From Lentilactobacillus sp. SPB1-3 (GTDB taxonomy: Bacteria; Bacillota; Bacilli; Lactobacillales; Lactobacillaceae), in assembly GCF_026913205.2 (NCBI RefSeq), contig NZ_CP168151.1, positions 806,001 through 870,000 of the forward strand: 64,000 nt of DNA, given 5' to 3'. The position numbers and the translations under genes are program-made. The notes under the pieces were generated by a model. The model was not told the origin of the DNA. It made no database searches and saw only the letters and a program-made list of their open reading frames with translations. How positions within the stretch are numbered: position 1 is the first letter of the stretch; the number at the start of each line of letters is the position of its first letter. Below are positions 46,207 to 55,741 of the stretch, piece by piece.

Positions 46207-46379
46207 CACATGGTAAACAGAGATCTAACGTTCGCTGAAAGTTGGAATGTAAATATGGCGTTTTATCGGTGCGACCGTTATCAGCAATTAAAAGGCAATA
46301 AATTATTGTAAAAAATGGGTGGAACCGCGTTTAAAAACGCCCCTGGTACTTAATAACGTACCAGGGGTGTTTTTTTATT
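46207..46379 (+). promoter_or_regulatory. T-box leader of the amino-acid permease operon
   Basis: The T-box core GGGTGGAACCGCG (46318-46330) is followed by a terminator with stem CGCCCCTGGTAC / GTACCAGGGGTG and T7 (46337-46377). The CGCCCC arm can alternatively pair with the T-box to form the antiterminator. Upstream, a compact Stem I is suggested by AGAGAT...GCTGAAAG...CGTTATC. I could not assign the specifier with confidence; GAC next to CGTTATC is one candidate. Confidence 0.88.
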
Positions 46380-46401
46380 TAGTTTGTGGAGGAATTATCA
46401 T

Positions 46402-47754
46402 ATGGAAGAGGATCAAAAAGTATTATCCAGGTCATTAAAAAGCAGACACATACAGATGATCGCAATTGGTGGTGCCATTGGAACAGGATTGTTTTTGGGT
46501 TCCTCAAGTGCCATTCATCTATCAGGGCCATCAATTATTCTATCTTATTTGATCGTCGGTGGCTTTTGTTTCTTATTAATGAGGGCAATTGGTGAATTAC
46601 TGTTGTCAGATCAAACTAAACACTCTTTCTTAGATTTTGTGAAGGAGTACCTTGGTGATCGGTTTGAATTTGTGACTGGTTGGACATACTGGTTTTGTTG
46701 GATCAGTCTAGCAATGGCTGATTTAACGGCCACTGGAATTTATGTTAAGTATTGGTTTCCCGGAGTCCCTCAATGGATTCCACCACTGATTATTTTGGGA
46801 AGTTTGTTTTTAGCTAATAAAGTGAATGTAAAATTATTTGGTGAACTAGAAACCTGGTTCTCAATGATCAAAGTAATTGCCATTGTTTTATTGGTAGCCG
46901 TCGGATTTTTCTTAGCAATTTTCAAATTTAAAGTTGCGGGTGGATATACCGCTGGTTTTAATAATTTATTTGATCACGGTGGTTTTTTCCCAACTGGTAT
47001 TAGTGGCTTTTTACTGTCATTTCAAATGGTAGTGTTTGCCTTTGTTGGTATTGAAATGGTGGGTATGACTGCTGGTGAGACTGATAATCCGGAGGAGAAC
47101 TTGCCAAAAGCTATCAATAGTTTACCAATCAGAATCGGATTGTTTTATGTGGGCTCGATGATTGCGGTCATGAGTGTGTTTCCATGGAATCATATTAAGA
47201 CGAGCGTCAGTCCATTCGTTCAAGTCTTCTCTGGTATCGGAGTAGTTGGTGCGGCCGGAATTTTGAACTTCGTAGTGTTGACCGCTGCCATCTCGGCTAC
47301 TAATAGCTGTTTGTTCAGTACTAGTCGGACAATGTATGCCCTTGGTATGGGTGGTAATGCTTCATCATTTGTAACCAAGCTATCTAGAAACGGTGTTCCT
47401 AATTTGGCATTAAATGTTTCTACAGTAGTATTGTTAATTATCGTAGCTTTGAATTACTTCATGCCTGAAGGAGTCTTTAGCTTAGTCTCAAGTGTTTCGA
47501 CGATTAACTTCGTCATCGTTTGGGTGATTTTAATTGTTGTGCATTTGGTTTATCGGCATCATCATCCAGAAGGTGCTAAGACGTTTAGGATGCCAGGCTA
47601 TCCGATTGCTGATTATGCCACGTTACTATTCTTTGCCGGCATTTTAATTTTCTTGCTATTCAATCAATCAACAAGAATCCCAATGATTATTTCACTTGGT
47701 TCAGTTGTTCTGTTACTCTTAATATATGAGTTTGGTGTTAAAAAAAACAAATAG
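46402..47754 (+). CDS. Amino acid permease (APC superfamily, AAT family)
   Basis: 450 residues with 12 predicted membrane segments. The start region SRSLKSRHIQMIAIGGAIGTGLFLGSS is the AAT-family first helix, and GIEMVGMTAGETDNPEENLPKAINSLPIR is the conserved loop. GGAGG lies 9 bp before ATG 46402. Control by the T-box means that expression rises when one tRNA is uncharged. Substrate is not readable from the sequence; the specifier would tell. A CorA-like gene follows after 15 bp. Confidence 0.92.
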   Translation: MEEDQKVLSRSLKSRHIQMIAIGGAIGTGLFLGSSSAIHLSGPSIILSYLIVGGFCFLLMRAIGELLLSDQTKHSFLDFVKEYLGDRFEFVTGWTYWFCWISLAMADLTATGIYVKYWFPGVPQWIPPLIILGSLFLANKVNVKLFGELETWFSMIKVIAIVLLVAVGFFLAIFKFKVAGGYTAGFNNLFDHGGFFPTGISGFLLSFQMVVFAFVGIEMVGMTAGETDNPEENLPKAINSLPIRIGLFYVGSMIAVMSVFPWNHIKTSVSPFVQVFSGIGVVGAAGILNFVVLTAAISATNSCLFSTSRTMYALGMGGNASSFVTKLSRNGVPNLALNVSTVVLLIIVALNYFMPEGVFSLVSSVSTINFVIVWVILIVVHLVYRHHHPEGAKTFRMPGYPIADYATLLFFAGILIFLLFNQSTRIPMIISLGSVVLLLLIYEFGVKKNK

Positions 47755-47769
47755 TTGGGGGTCAGTGGG

Positions 47770-48663
47770 ATGATCAAAAGTCATCAAATGGCGAATTATG
47801 AATGGATCGAAGCAGTTGAGCCTACTAAAAGCGAGCTGAATGATGAGTTAAGTAAAGTTAATATTTCAAAAAAATATTTTAACTATATGATCGACACTTA
47901 TGAAGAGCCGCGGGCCACTTACGACAGTTCAGATAATTTTGGTGCCATTGTTATTCGGGCGTTGCCAATAAAAGTTTCTAGCAAAACGACAACTCTGCCG
48001 ATTTTTATTGGCTTTAATCAAACCACACTGATTACTGTGTGTCATGATTCTAATCAACGAGGATTGGCCGCAGATACCAATGACATCTCTAGCTTACAAT
48101 TAAGAATCATGGCAATTTTACGTTCGATTGTTGATAATTTCTTTGAACTCTTGAATGACATGAGTAAAGAGGCTGAAGGTCTAGAATTAAGTAATCGAAA
48201 GGTGACTAATGAACGTTTAATAGCCATTTCTGATCTGAAGCGTAAACTGGTTTATTTAAGATCAGCCTGTGAGGGTAATGTGATTGCATTGGAGCAATTT
48301 AAAGCAATGCTTGCTGAAGATGATTTGAAAGAGATTGCTACTAAAGAAAATCGTCAATTAGTTGATGATTTGATTATTGAGTATCGACAATGTCAAAATA
48401 GTTTTGAAATCGTTAGTACGGTTGTCAGCGAATTTGAGGATACATTTGGTAACATGTTGAATAATCGATTGAATCAAACGATGCAATTCCTAACAGTTTG
48501 GTCATTGTTATTGGCAATTCCACCAATTGTTTCCGGATTCTACGGAATGAACATGTTCTTGCCTTGGGCAGGTAGTAAATTATCTTGGTTAGGGACGGTT
48601 ATTTTTACATTATTCCTGGGTGGAATTATGTTATGGTATCTTCGAAAAAATAAAAAATTATAA
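47770..48663 (+). CDS. CorA-like divalent cation transporter
   Basis: 297 residues. Long soluble N-terminal domain (about 1-235) and two C-terminal membrane helices separated by the selectivity motif YGMNM (about 262-266); the last residues are LRKNKKL. The loop after GMN lacks the acidic MPEL-type sequence of classical CorA (it reads FLPWAGSK), as in Mg2+/Ni2+/Zn2+ or efflux-type relatives. ATG 47770 follows GGGGG. It shares the T-box-controlled transcript with the permease. Confidence 0.88.
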   Translation: MIKSHQMANYEWIEAVEPTKSELNDELSKVNISKKYFNYMIDTYEEPRATYDSSDNFGAIVIRALPIKVSSKTTTLPIFIGFNQTTLITVCHDSNQRGLAADTNDISSLQLRIMAILRSIVDNFFELLNDMSKEAEGLELSNRKVTNERLIAISDLKRKLVYLRSACEGNVIALEQFKAMLAEDDLKEIATKENRQLVDDLIIEYRQCQNSFEIVSTVVSEFEDTFGNMLNNRLNQTMQFLTVWSLLLAIPPIVSGFYGMNMFLPWAGSKLSWLGTVIFTLFLGGIMLWYLRKNKKL

Positions 48664-48669
48664 TAATTT

Positions 48670-48716
48670 AAGCCATTGTTTAAGTTGATGAATGTCACCT
48701 AAGCAATGGCTTTTTA
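48670..48716 (+). terminator. Terminator after the CorA-like gene
   Basis: Stem AAGCCATTG / CAATGGCTT with 25-nt loop and T5. Confidence 0.75.
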
Positions 48717-48793
48717 AGCATAATCGGCTTTACAATACAATAACCTTGGACTAATATCTAAATTGCATTAATATTGAATTTTCTGAGGGGAAA

Positions 48794-49903
48794 ATGAGTT
48801 GTATGAAGGTAATTCGCTTTATCATAGCTTGCCTATTCTCATATACTTTGCTTGGATTTTTTACCGCAAATGCCAAGATGGTATTGTATCATCAGCAGTC
48901 ATCTGCACTGACTAAAGGTTCATTAAGGTATATTAATGATAGTAAGGTCAAGTACGTCTCCAAACCTAAAAATTATGCTCATGTTGTGCATAAGGCAGAT
49001 CAACATACTGTTAGGTCCACAAAAGGTAAAAAAGTTAGCTTTACTACGAGATATTTACTACCATCGCCCGGTAAGGGAGCACAACATTGGGGAAACCCAC
49101 AATCAATTGCGATGGATAAAGATAAGTATATGTACGTGGTTTATTGTCCTACTAATCTAAAAAATAAGGGACGGATTGTTAGATTCGACATTCGTGTTTT
49201 AGACCAGATGGGCATTCGGTTACATCCTGAACTTTTACAAAGTACATATGTTAAGACAAATGGCCATTATTCAAAGATGCAAAAACAAATTCAGAAACAC
49301 ATTAAAGTTGGTCCGTTATTTGTGACAGGACACGGTCAGTCGTTAGCGTATAATTGGAAGAATCACGGTTTGTACATGTGGCGCGATAATGAAAAAGCAC
49401 CAAGAGTACCCAGCAGTCAGTGGGGATACATAGTGCATGTTGACAGTAATAGATTACGCCCTGACAAAATGATTCGATTTAGATTAAAAAGAGGTAGATT
49501 TAGCGTTCCAGGTGGACACACACTAACGTTTGACAAGAGTGGAAATGCATACTTCTGGTCAAATCCTGGTTTTGGTGGCTACATCTATAAAGGTAAGATT
49601 CATCATCGTTCGGTCAAATTCAGATTGACTCATCAGATATTACGTAAGATTCCTGGTACTCGAATTCAAAGTATGGGATATAATCCCATTAGACAACGTT
49701 TGTTAATGGTTTCGGATGGCTCGATAGCGAGCTTCTCTGCCAAACGTTTGAATGGGCACGGTCACTTAACTAATAGTAATTTTGAGTGGTCAGAATTCGC
49801 GCCAATTAGGGAGTTTGAAGGCATCGCATATGATGGTAGTTCACATGGTAATTTATTGGTAAATCACTGTCCAGAAGTTTTACAGGCGGATAGAGCATTT
49901 TAA
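48794..49903 (+). CDS. Secreted beta-propeller-like protein, first of a tandem pair
   Basis: 369 residues. A signal peptide ends near residue 27 (ANA-K). The rest is strand-rich with repeated blade-like segments: NPQSIAMDKDKYMYVVY, GHGQSLAYNWKNHGLYMW, GGHTLTFDKSGNAYFW, QSMGYNPIRQRLLMVS and REFEGIAYDGSSHGNLL. It is very basic. Helveticin-J-type bacteriocins show similar GH.Q and NIY-type blades, but the resemblance is weak and inferred. Start is ATG 48794 or 48803. The paralogue follows after 17 bp. Confidence 0.75.
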   Translation: MSCMKVIRFIIACLFSYTLLGFFTANAKMVLYHQQSSALTKGSLRYINDSKVKYVSKPKNYAHVVHKADQHTVRSTKGKKVSFTTRYLLPSPGKGAQHWGNPQSIAMDKDKYMYVVYCPTNLKNKGRIVRFDIRVLDQMGIRLHPELLQSTYVKTNGHYSKMQKQIQKHIKVGPLFVTGHGQSLAYNWKNHGLYMWRDNEKAPRVPSSQWGYIVHVDSNRLRPDKMIRFRLKRGRFSVPGGHTLTFDKSGNAYFWSNPGFGGYIYKGKIHHRSVKFRLTHQILRKIPGTRIQSMGYNPIRQRLLMVSDGSIASFSAKRLNGHGHLTNSNFEWSEFAPIREFEGIAYDGSSHGNLLVNHCPEVLQADRAF

Positions 49904-49920
49904 CTTGGGAGGAAATTATT

Positions 49921-50988
49921 ATGAATTTCAAAAATGTTGGAAACGGAATTATTTTGGGTGGATTGCTAACGTTTGCATCAATTGGGGTCGCTCATGCTGA
50001 TACTTATGTTCAAAATTCAAACGCACTTCATCAATATACGGCTGCTAGTTTAAGAACGGTTAATGACAGTCAAGTTAAATTTGTTAAGGCTAATGGAGAT
50101 TATTCATTCTCATCAAATCCAAGTGGTAGTACGACTATCAATAGTGTTAGTGGTACTAAATGGGCTTTGAAGACAAAGTATCTTTTGCCAAATACTCGCT
50201 TAGCACTTGGCAAAGCTAACTATGATATGACTAATCCACAGTCAGCTGCTACGAACGGTAAATACTTATTTGTTGTTTACGCTCCACACCAATTGAATGG
50301 TAAAGGATTTATCGTCCGTTATGATCGTTCTAAGTTGGCAAGTATGGGCTTTGAAAAGTCTCAAAATGCACCTCTTGCTAAGAATTCTGCTGCAATCAAA
50401 GTTGGACCATTATTCCAAGTGGGTCATGGCCAATCATTAGCATATGACAAAAAGCACCATTCACTTTGGATGTGGCGTGATTCTGCTAACATGACCGCAA
50501 CTAGATGGTCAACTATCCAAAACATTTCTACCACCTCATTAAAACCAAAGAAAGCCATTAAGTTCTACATGAACAACCATGGTGCCAATGTGCCTTCCGG
50601 ACATGACTTAACATTTGATACAACTGGCCATGCATACTGGTGGACAACCTCAAGTGGTCAGGTCAAGATTTATAGAGGTGTGATTTCTGGTAATCATATC
50701 TCAGTAACTCTAACCAAGCAGTTATTGACACACCAACCAGGAACTCATCAACAATCAATTGGTTATAACTCAAGAAATGGTCGCTTGTACTTAGTATCAG
50801 ATGATTCAATCGTTAGTTTACCTGCTCGACAGTTGAATGGTCGTGGATCATTAACTCATAACTCATTTAAGTACACTAAGTTCAACTCAGGTCGCGAGTT
50901 TGAAAGCTTGTTCTATGATGGATCTGGTCATGGAATGCTATTATCAAACAGAAACCCTGAAATTTTAGCTTCAACTACAATGTATTAA
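49921..50988 (+). CDS. Secreted beta-propeller-like protein, second of a tandem pair
   Basis: 355 residues. Signal peptide with cleavage near AHA-26. Strand-rich with the same blade segments as the preceding gene (NPQSAATNGKYLFVVY, VGHGQSLAYDKKHHSLWMWRD, SGHDLTFDTTGHAYWW, QSIGYNSRNGRLYLVS, REFESLFYDGSGHGMLL), about one-third to one-half identical by eye. Composition is less basic, and codon use is more biased towards that of highly expressed genes than in the first copy. TGGGAGGAAA precedes the ATG. Function unknown; a helveticin-like bacteriocin or wall-associated lectin are possibilities. Confidence 0.78.
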   Translation: MNFKNVGNGIILGGLLTFASIGVAHADTYVQNSNALHQYTAASLRTVNDSQVKFVKANGDYSFSSNPSGSTTINSVSGTKWALKTKYLLPNTRLALGKANYDMTNPQSAATNGKYLFVVYAPHQLNGKGFIVRYDRSKLASMGFEKSQNAPLAKNSAAIKVGPLFQVGHGQSLAYDKKHHSLWMWRDSANMTATRWSTIQNISTTSLKPKKAIKFYMNNHGANVPSGHDLTFDTTGHAYWWTTSSGQVKIYRGVISGNHISVTLTKQLLTHQPGTHQQSIGYNSRNGRLYLVSDDSIVSLPARQLNGRGSLTHNSFKYTKFNSGREFESLFYDGSGHGMLLSNRNPEILASTTMY

Positions 50989-50997
50989 TCATAATAA

Positions 50998-51032
50998 AAA
51001 GGTATGCCTGTAATTCAGGCATACCTTTTTTC
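50998..51032. terminator. Bidirectional terminator
   Basis: Stem AAAAGGTATGCCTG / CAGGCATACCTTTT. Confidence 0.88.
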
Positions 51033-51035
51033 ATG

Positions 51036-51383
51036 TTATTTATTCATGTCTAGTCGATCAGTTATCTTTTTAGCGATGCTATCAACGGTTCCATGCAAAA
51101 TATCTGTATGGTTCACATCGATCATCGTGTGCATTTTTTTAGTATCTGCATCTAAATATTTAGAAATATCGTTGTCTATGACGATAATTGAATTTGAATC
51201 AGATTGATGCTCTAAATTCAGAAAGTGGTCAACTGAAACGCGAACGTCATGGAACGTGTCTGCCACTTTAGCTCGAAGCTTCTGACTAAAATTATCAATT
51301 AGGGCGTCATCGACAGCAAGGTTACCAGTTAAGCTTGGCTGGAAGTTGCCATTACGAATATCACCGACAATTTTTATATTCAT
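51036..51383 (-). CDS. Hypothetical protein
   Basis: 115 residues, no signal peptide or membrane span. An alternating alpha/beta look (MNIKIVGDIR, SIIVIDNDISKYL, MHTMIDVNHTDILHG) loosely recalls a small Rossmann-type or PTS IIB-like domain, but the catalytic Cys loop is lacking. I do not recognise the family. GGTGAATAGT precedes the ATG. Confidence 0.65.
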   Translation of the reverse strand: MNIKIVGDIRNGNFQPSLTGNLAVDDALIDNFSQKLRAKVADTFHDVRVSVDHFLNLEHQSDSNSIIVIDNDISKYLDADTKKMHTMIDVNHTDILHGTVDSIAKKITDRLDMNK

Positions 51384-51497
51384 TACTATTCACCACTTTC
51401 CTAGGATAGCAATGATTGTAACATCATCACAGGATTAAAAGTGATAAATACTTGTGACTTTGGAAATCCTTAAACTGATTAAGAACTCCTAAAGAAT

Positions 51498-52199
51498 TCA
51501 GATGAATAATACGATGGTAGACAGCAATGATAACGTGATGGCGATGTTTGATTTTTGTTTGAATTGGTTCGCTTTTAGGCTGAATTGTAAAAACAAGAAG
51601 ATTCCAATCAAGATTACTAACCCAACGATTTTAGCGGCTGAGGGAATAATGCTGGTCGCTAAGATAATTGTGATAACTGCAATTGAGAGAGTGAATGTCC
51701 AGTTGGGTGTTGCCATAAATAATGGAAAAGTAAATAATGCATTGATAAAAATTAACAATGTCAAAAAACTTAAGTTGAGGATAGAAAGAAAATGGTTATC
51801 CACTATCATGATGGCGAATACTAACCCTGGACCACTGATAAGAGAATAAATAATCCAAGCACAGTGGGGTTCATTTACCAGATCCGTGAAAATTAAACAA
51901 TTGGCTAGGATGATGCCCATTATGATCAATGAAATATTAAACATTCCAATTGAACTCGCCAAGTTGATGACTAAAATACTACTGACCACATCTAAGATGA
52001 TTCCTAGCAATAGATTAGGATCTTTGACGAACATTTGATTAACCAATATTGAGTAGAAAATTTCTAGAATTAAGATCATTATTAAGCTACTACTAGAGAA
52101 ATATTGCTTGAATGATATGCCAGCAAACATCGTCCAAATTACTACAGGAATTAGGATTTGAAATACTTTGTATGTAGTGGATCTTAAATCAAAGTTCAC
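51498..52199 (-). CDS. Polytopic membrane protein of unknown function
   Basis: 233 residues with seven or eight hydrophobic segments and hardly any soluble part. The start is GTG 52199 after AAGGAAGTG. No transporter motif is visible. It is divergent from the metK riboswitch and monocistronic. Confidence 0.7.
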   Translation of the reverse strand: MNFDLRSTTYKVFQILIPVVIWTMFAGISFKQYFSSSSLIMILILEIFYSILVNQMFVKDPNLLLGIILDVVSSILVINLASSIGMFNISLIIMGIILANCLIFTDLVNEPHCAWIIYSLISGPGLVFAIMIVDNHFLSILNLSFLTLLIFINALFTFPLFMATPNWTFTLSIAVITIILATSIIPSAAKIVGLVILIGIFLFLQFSLKANQFKQKSNIAITLSLLSTIVLFI

Positions 52200-52303
52200 C
52201 TTGTCACTTCCTTTGTTTTCATACCTAGAATCATATTATTAATCTGGTTCCTGGTCAATTCAATGTTTAATTACTCTTGAATTTGTGATAGGATATCATA
52301 GTT

Positions 52304-52376
52304 ATGAGTTCCCGATAGGCTCTATGTATTTGATAGAGAATCCTTGTAACCATAAAAAATAATAGATGGGGGAAAG
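52304..52376 (+). promoter_or_regulatory. SMK box (SAM-III) riboswitch of metK
   Basis: The leader has the defining elements: the anti-ribosome-site strand GAGTTCCCGATAGG (52306-52319), a variable hairpin CTCTATG...GATAGAG, the core CCTTGTAACC and the ribosome site GGGGGAA (52368-52374). SAM binding pairs GGGGG with TTCCC and shuts translation of metK. Sequence and spacing agree closely with the Enterococcus/Streptococcus class. Confidence 0.93.
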
Positions 52377-52379
52377 ACG

Positions 52380-53570
52380 ATGCAAGAAAAACATCTTTTT
52401 ACTTCGGAATCAGTTTCAGAAGGACATCCTGATAAAATCGCTGACCAAATCAGTGACGCAATCTTGGATGAATTATTAAAGAAGGATCCTAACTCACGGG
52501 TTGCCTGTGAGACCTCAGTAACTACTGGATTGGTATTAGTGTTTGGTGAAATTTCTACCAACGCTTATGTGGATATTCAACATATTGTTAGAGAGACTAT
52601 CAAGCGAATCGGTTATACCGACGGCAAGTATGGTTTCGATGGCGATACCTGTGCAGTTATGGTGGCAATCGATGAACAATCACCAGATATTGCCCAAGGG
52701 GTTGATGAGGCACTTGAAACTCGTGAAGGTGATACTGATCCGTTGGATAAGATAGGTGCTGGTGACCAAGGTTTAATGTTTGGTTACGCAATCAATGAAA
52801 CACCAGAATTAATGCCATTACCAATTTCTTTAAGCCACAAATTAATGAAGCGCCAAGCTGAGTTACGTAAGAGTGGTCAGCTTGAATATCTCGGCCCTGA
52901 TGCCAAGGCAGAGGTAACTATTGAGTATGATGACGATGAAAAGCCAGTTAAGGTGAATACCGTTGTTATTAGTACACAACACGCTGATGGCGTTGATTTG
53001 GACCAAATCCGTCATGATGTGATCGAACAAATCATCAAACCAGTTATTCCAGCTAAGTATTTGGATGACGAAACTAGATATTTGATTAATCCAACTGGCC
53101 GTTTTGTTATCGGTGGTCCTCAAGGGGATGCCGGTTTAACTGGTCGTAAAATCATCGTTGATACTTACGGTGGTTTTGCTCACCATGGTGGTGGAGCATT
53201 TTCTGGTAAGGACGCAACTAAGGTTGATCGTTCAGCTAGTTACGCTGCTCGTTACATTGCTAAAAACATCGTTGCTGCCGGTTTGGCAGATAAGATTGAG
53301 GTTCAAATAGCTTACGCCATTGGTGTTGCTGAACCTGTATCAATCTCAGTTGATTCATTTGGAACTGCTAAAGTTTCAGAAGAACAATTGGTTGAAGCAG
53401 TTCGTAATATCTTCGATTTAAGACCTGCTGGAATTATCCAGATGCTTGATTTAAATCGACCAATTTATGAACAAACTGCTGCTTATGGTCACTTTGGTAG
53501 AACTGACGTTGACCTACCATGGGAACATACTGATAAAGTCAATGCGTTAAAAGATTACTTCAAGTTATAA
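52380..53570 (+). CDS. metK: S-adenosylmethionine synthetase
   Basis: Makes SAM from methionine and ATP; 396 residues. Signatures: [24 protein letters not shown] at the N-terminus, [12 protein letters not shown], and the P-loop-like [17 protein letters not shown]. The ATG lies 5 bp after the riboswitch ribosome site, so feedback by SAM is direct. A strong terminator follows. Confidence 0.98.
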   Translation: MQEKHLFTSESVSEGHPDKIADQISDAILDELLKKDPNSRVACETSVTTGLVLVFGEISTNAYVDIQHIVRETIKRIGYTDGKYGFDGDTCAVMVAIDEQSPDIAQGVDEALETREGDTDPLDKIGAGDQGLMFGYAINETPELMPLPISLSHKLMKRQAELRKSGQLEYLGPDAKAEVTIEYDDDEKPVKVNTVVISTQHADGVDLDQIRHDVIEQIIKPVIPAKYLDDETRYLINPTGRFVIGGPQGDAGLTGRKIIVDTYGGFAHHGGGAFSGKDATKVDRSASYAARYIAKNIVAAGLADKIEVQIAYAIGVAEPVSISVDSFGTAKVSEEQLVEAVRNIFDLRPAGIIQMLDLNRPIYEQTAAYGHFGRTDVDLPWEHTDKVNALKDYFKL

Positions 53571-53582
53571 ACAGCTAATTAG

Positions 53583-53620
53583 CAAAACGCCCTTGAATGC
53601 TTATTCAGGGGCGTTTTTTA
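53583..53620 (+). terminator. Terminator after metK
   Basis: Stem AAAACGCCCTTGAAT / ATTCAGGGGCGTTTT with T6. Confidence 0.85.
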
Positions 53621-53648
53621 CTTGAAGCTATTACAAAGGAGAAAGATT

Positions 53649-55124
53649 ATGGCTCACCAAACGAATAAAAAAACTAATATTCCGGTGGTCACAGTTGCCT
53701 TATTTGTGGCCACATTTATGAGTGCAATTGAAGGAACCATTGTTTCAACCGCAATGCCGACGATTATTGGTGATTTGCATGGCGTTTCGCTAATGAACTG
53801 GGTCTTCTCAATATTTTTACTTACCAATGCGATTTCAACGCCCATTTATGGTAAATTATCAGATCAAATCGGCCGAAAACCCATGTTTTTAACTGGATTA
53901 CTTATCTTTATAGTCGGATCCGTGATGTCAGGATTTTCTCAATCAATGATTGGCTTAATTTTCTGGCGGGCCATTCAAGGTATAGGGGCTGGTTCGATCA
54001 TGCCGGTGTCTAACACGATTATTGCTGATATTTATCCACTGGAAAAAAGGGCCCAGGTGCTGGGATTGAATAGTTCCGCTTGGGGAATTGCTTCGATTAT
54101 CGCACCACTACTTGGTGGATTCATTGTTGACCACTTAAGCTGGCACTGGATTTTCTTTATTAATCTGCCAATCGGATTAATCGTCATGGGGATGATTTTC
54201 TTTTACCTCACTGAAGATAAGGTTACGACGAAAACTAAAGTCGATTATCGTGGAATGACATTTTTAACGATTACCTTGTTAGCCGTAATGTGGGCCTTTC
54301 AAGTAATTGGTCAAACACCGATTAATTGGTTTGAAATCGTTGGGTGTGCAGTTGTCGCCGGATTTGCTGGCGTCATGTTCGTTAGAACAGAATCAATCGT
54401 TGAAAACCCGCTAATTCCATTGTCTTTATTTCTTAATAAGACCTTCGTAGCCCAAAATTTAGTTGCAGCATTGGTCAGCGGTTTCTTAATTGGCTACGAA
54501 GTCTATCTGCCAGATTGGACTCAAGGAATCTTAGGCTTAAAAGCCTCAATGGCTGGTTTTGCGATTACGCCAAGTTCTTTAATGTGGATCGTTGGTTCAT
54601 TTGCGGCTGGTAAGATGATGGCTAAGTGGACTCCTAAGGTTATCTTAAATATTAGTTTAGCGTTCGTGTTGGCTGGCGCTGCAATCATGGTACTGATTCC
54701 AGCTGATACTCCATTTGTCGCATTCTTATTGATTTCGGCAATTTGTGGAATTGGTTTCGGAATTACGATTACTACCACGACTATTAGTGTCCAAAATACA
54801 GTGAAGAGCGATCAAATTGGGGTGGCCACCTCATTCAACACTCTTGCTAGAACTCTGGGACAATCGCTAATGATGTCGGGATTTGGAATCGTAATGAATA
54901 TGACAATGATGGGGCAAGTTGCTTCAAGTAATGGTTTGACGATGAATATGATCGATAAGTTGATCAATCCACAAACTGTTCATGAGTTGCCAAGTAAACT
55001 GCTTCCAGATCTCCGTCAGATTCTATACAGTTCATTGCACAATGTCTTTATTGTGGGACTGATTTTAATCGTGTTGGCATATATTGCTAATACATATGAC
55101 AAACAAAAAAATAAGCGACTTTAG
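53649..55124 (+). CDS. MFS multidrug exporter, DHA2 (EmrB/QacA) family
   Basis: 491 residues with about 14 membrane segments. Motif A GKLSDQIGRKPMF lies between helices 2 and 3, motif C is WGIASIIAPLLGGFIVD in helix 5, and the N-terminal FMSAIEGTIVSTAMPTI is the DHA2 D1 motif. ATG 53649 follows AAAGGAGAAAG. No adjacent regulator. Substrates cannot be predicted. Confidence 0.92.
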   Translation: MAHQTNKKTNIPVVTVALFVATFMSAIEGTIVSTAMPTIIGDLHGVSLMNWVFSIFLLTNAISTPIYGKLSDQIGRKPMFLTGLLIFIVGSVMSGFSQSMIGLIFWRAIQGIGAGSIMPVSNTIIADIYPLEKRAQVLGLNSSAWGIASIIAPLLGGFIVDHLSWHWIFFINLPIGLIVMGMIFFYLTEDKVTTKTKVDYRGMTFLTITLLAVMWAFQVIGQTPINWFEIVGCAVVAGFAGVMFVRTESIVENPLIPLSLFLNKTFVAQNLVAALVSGFLIGYEVYLPDWTQGILGLKASMAGFAITPSSLMWIVGSFAAGKMMAKWTPKVILNISLAFVLAGAAIMVLIPADTPFVAFLLISAICGIGFGITITTTTISVQNTVKSDQIGVATSFNTLARTLGQSLMMSGFGIVMNMTMMGQVASSNGLTMNMIDKLINPQTVHELPSKLLPDLRQILYSSLHNVFIVGLILIVLAYIANTYDKQKNKRL

Positions 55125-55143
55125 TCTGATTGATAAAATTCAA

Positions 55144-55167
55144 TCGTGGCTAAGGCCGCTTTTTATT
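55144..55167. terminator. Short terminator
   Basis: GTGGC-TAAG-GCCGC hairpin followed by T5, between convergent genes. Confidence 0.5.
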
Positions 55168-55741
55168 AACGTTTTTCGAATGCCAAACAAATAGGTGGGG
55201 CTTGGACTTGATTAACGAATTGATATTGTAAAACGTTGTAGACATGTTGATCAAGGCTGTGTGTGAAATCTATAATCGCTTCTTTTTCTGACTCTCCACC
55301 GGGATGACCATAATAAAGAACGACCACGACAAGTCCGTGTCTTTCTAACATCTGTAGGCATTGTTGAATCGCCGGAATTGATGTTTCACTATGGGTGATG
55401 ACTGATTTATCACCACCTGGAAGATAACCCAAATTAAAAATAGCCGCAGTGATTTTACTGTCTTCAGGAAGCACATCTTTAATCTGGGAATGACTCATTT
55501 GATACAGATTGTAATTATTGTCAGCAATCTGATTATCTGCTAGAAGTTGTTTAGTTGATTCAATTGCTGAAGCCTGGATATCAAAGGCACTAACATGTCC
55601 AGTCGCTTGAACAAGTTGAGCTAAAAATAGGGTGTCATGACCGTTACCCATAGTGGCATCGATTACATTGTCACCAGGTTTGACGACGCTCTGCAGCAAA
55701 GTATGGCTAAATGCTAGTGATGATTGAAGTGTGTTTTTCAT
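55166..55741 (-). CDS. mnmM: tRNA wobble-uridine methyltransferase MnmM (YtqB family)
   Basis: Class I SAM methyltransferase, 191 residues. The SAM loop is DATMGNGHDTLFLA (about 28-41), followed by FDIQASAI and the family-specific FNLGYLPGGDKSVIT and VVVVLYYGHPGGESE. The YtqB family was identified as the enzyme forming mnm5s2U34 in Gram-positives. ATG 55741 overlaps the upstream PAP2 stop (ATGA) and follows AAGGTGG at 8 bp. Confidence 0.85.
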   Translation of the reverse strand: MKNTLQSSLAFSHTLLQSVVKPGDNVIDATMGNGHDTLFLAQLVQATGHVSAFDIQASAIESTKQLLADNQIADNNYNLYQMSHSQIKDVLPEDSKITAAIFNLGYLPGGDKSVITHSETSIPAIQQCLQMLERHGLVVVVLYYGHPGGESEKEAIIDFTHSLDQHVYNVLQYQFVNQVQAPPICLAFEKR

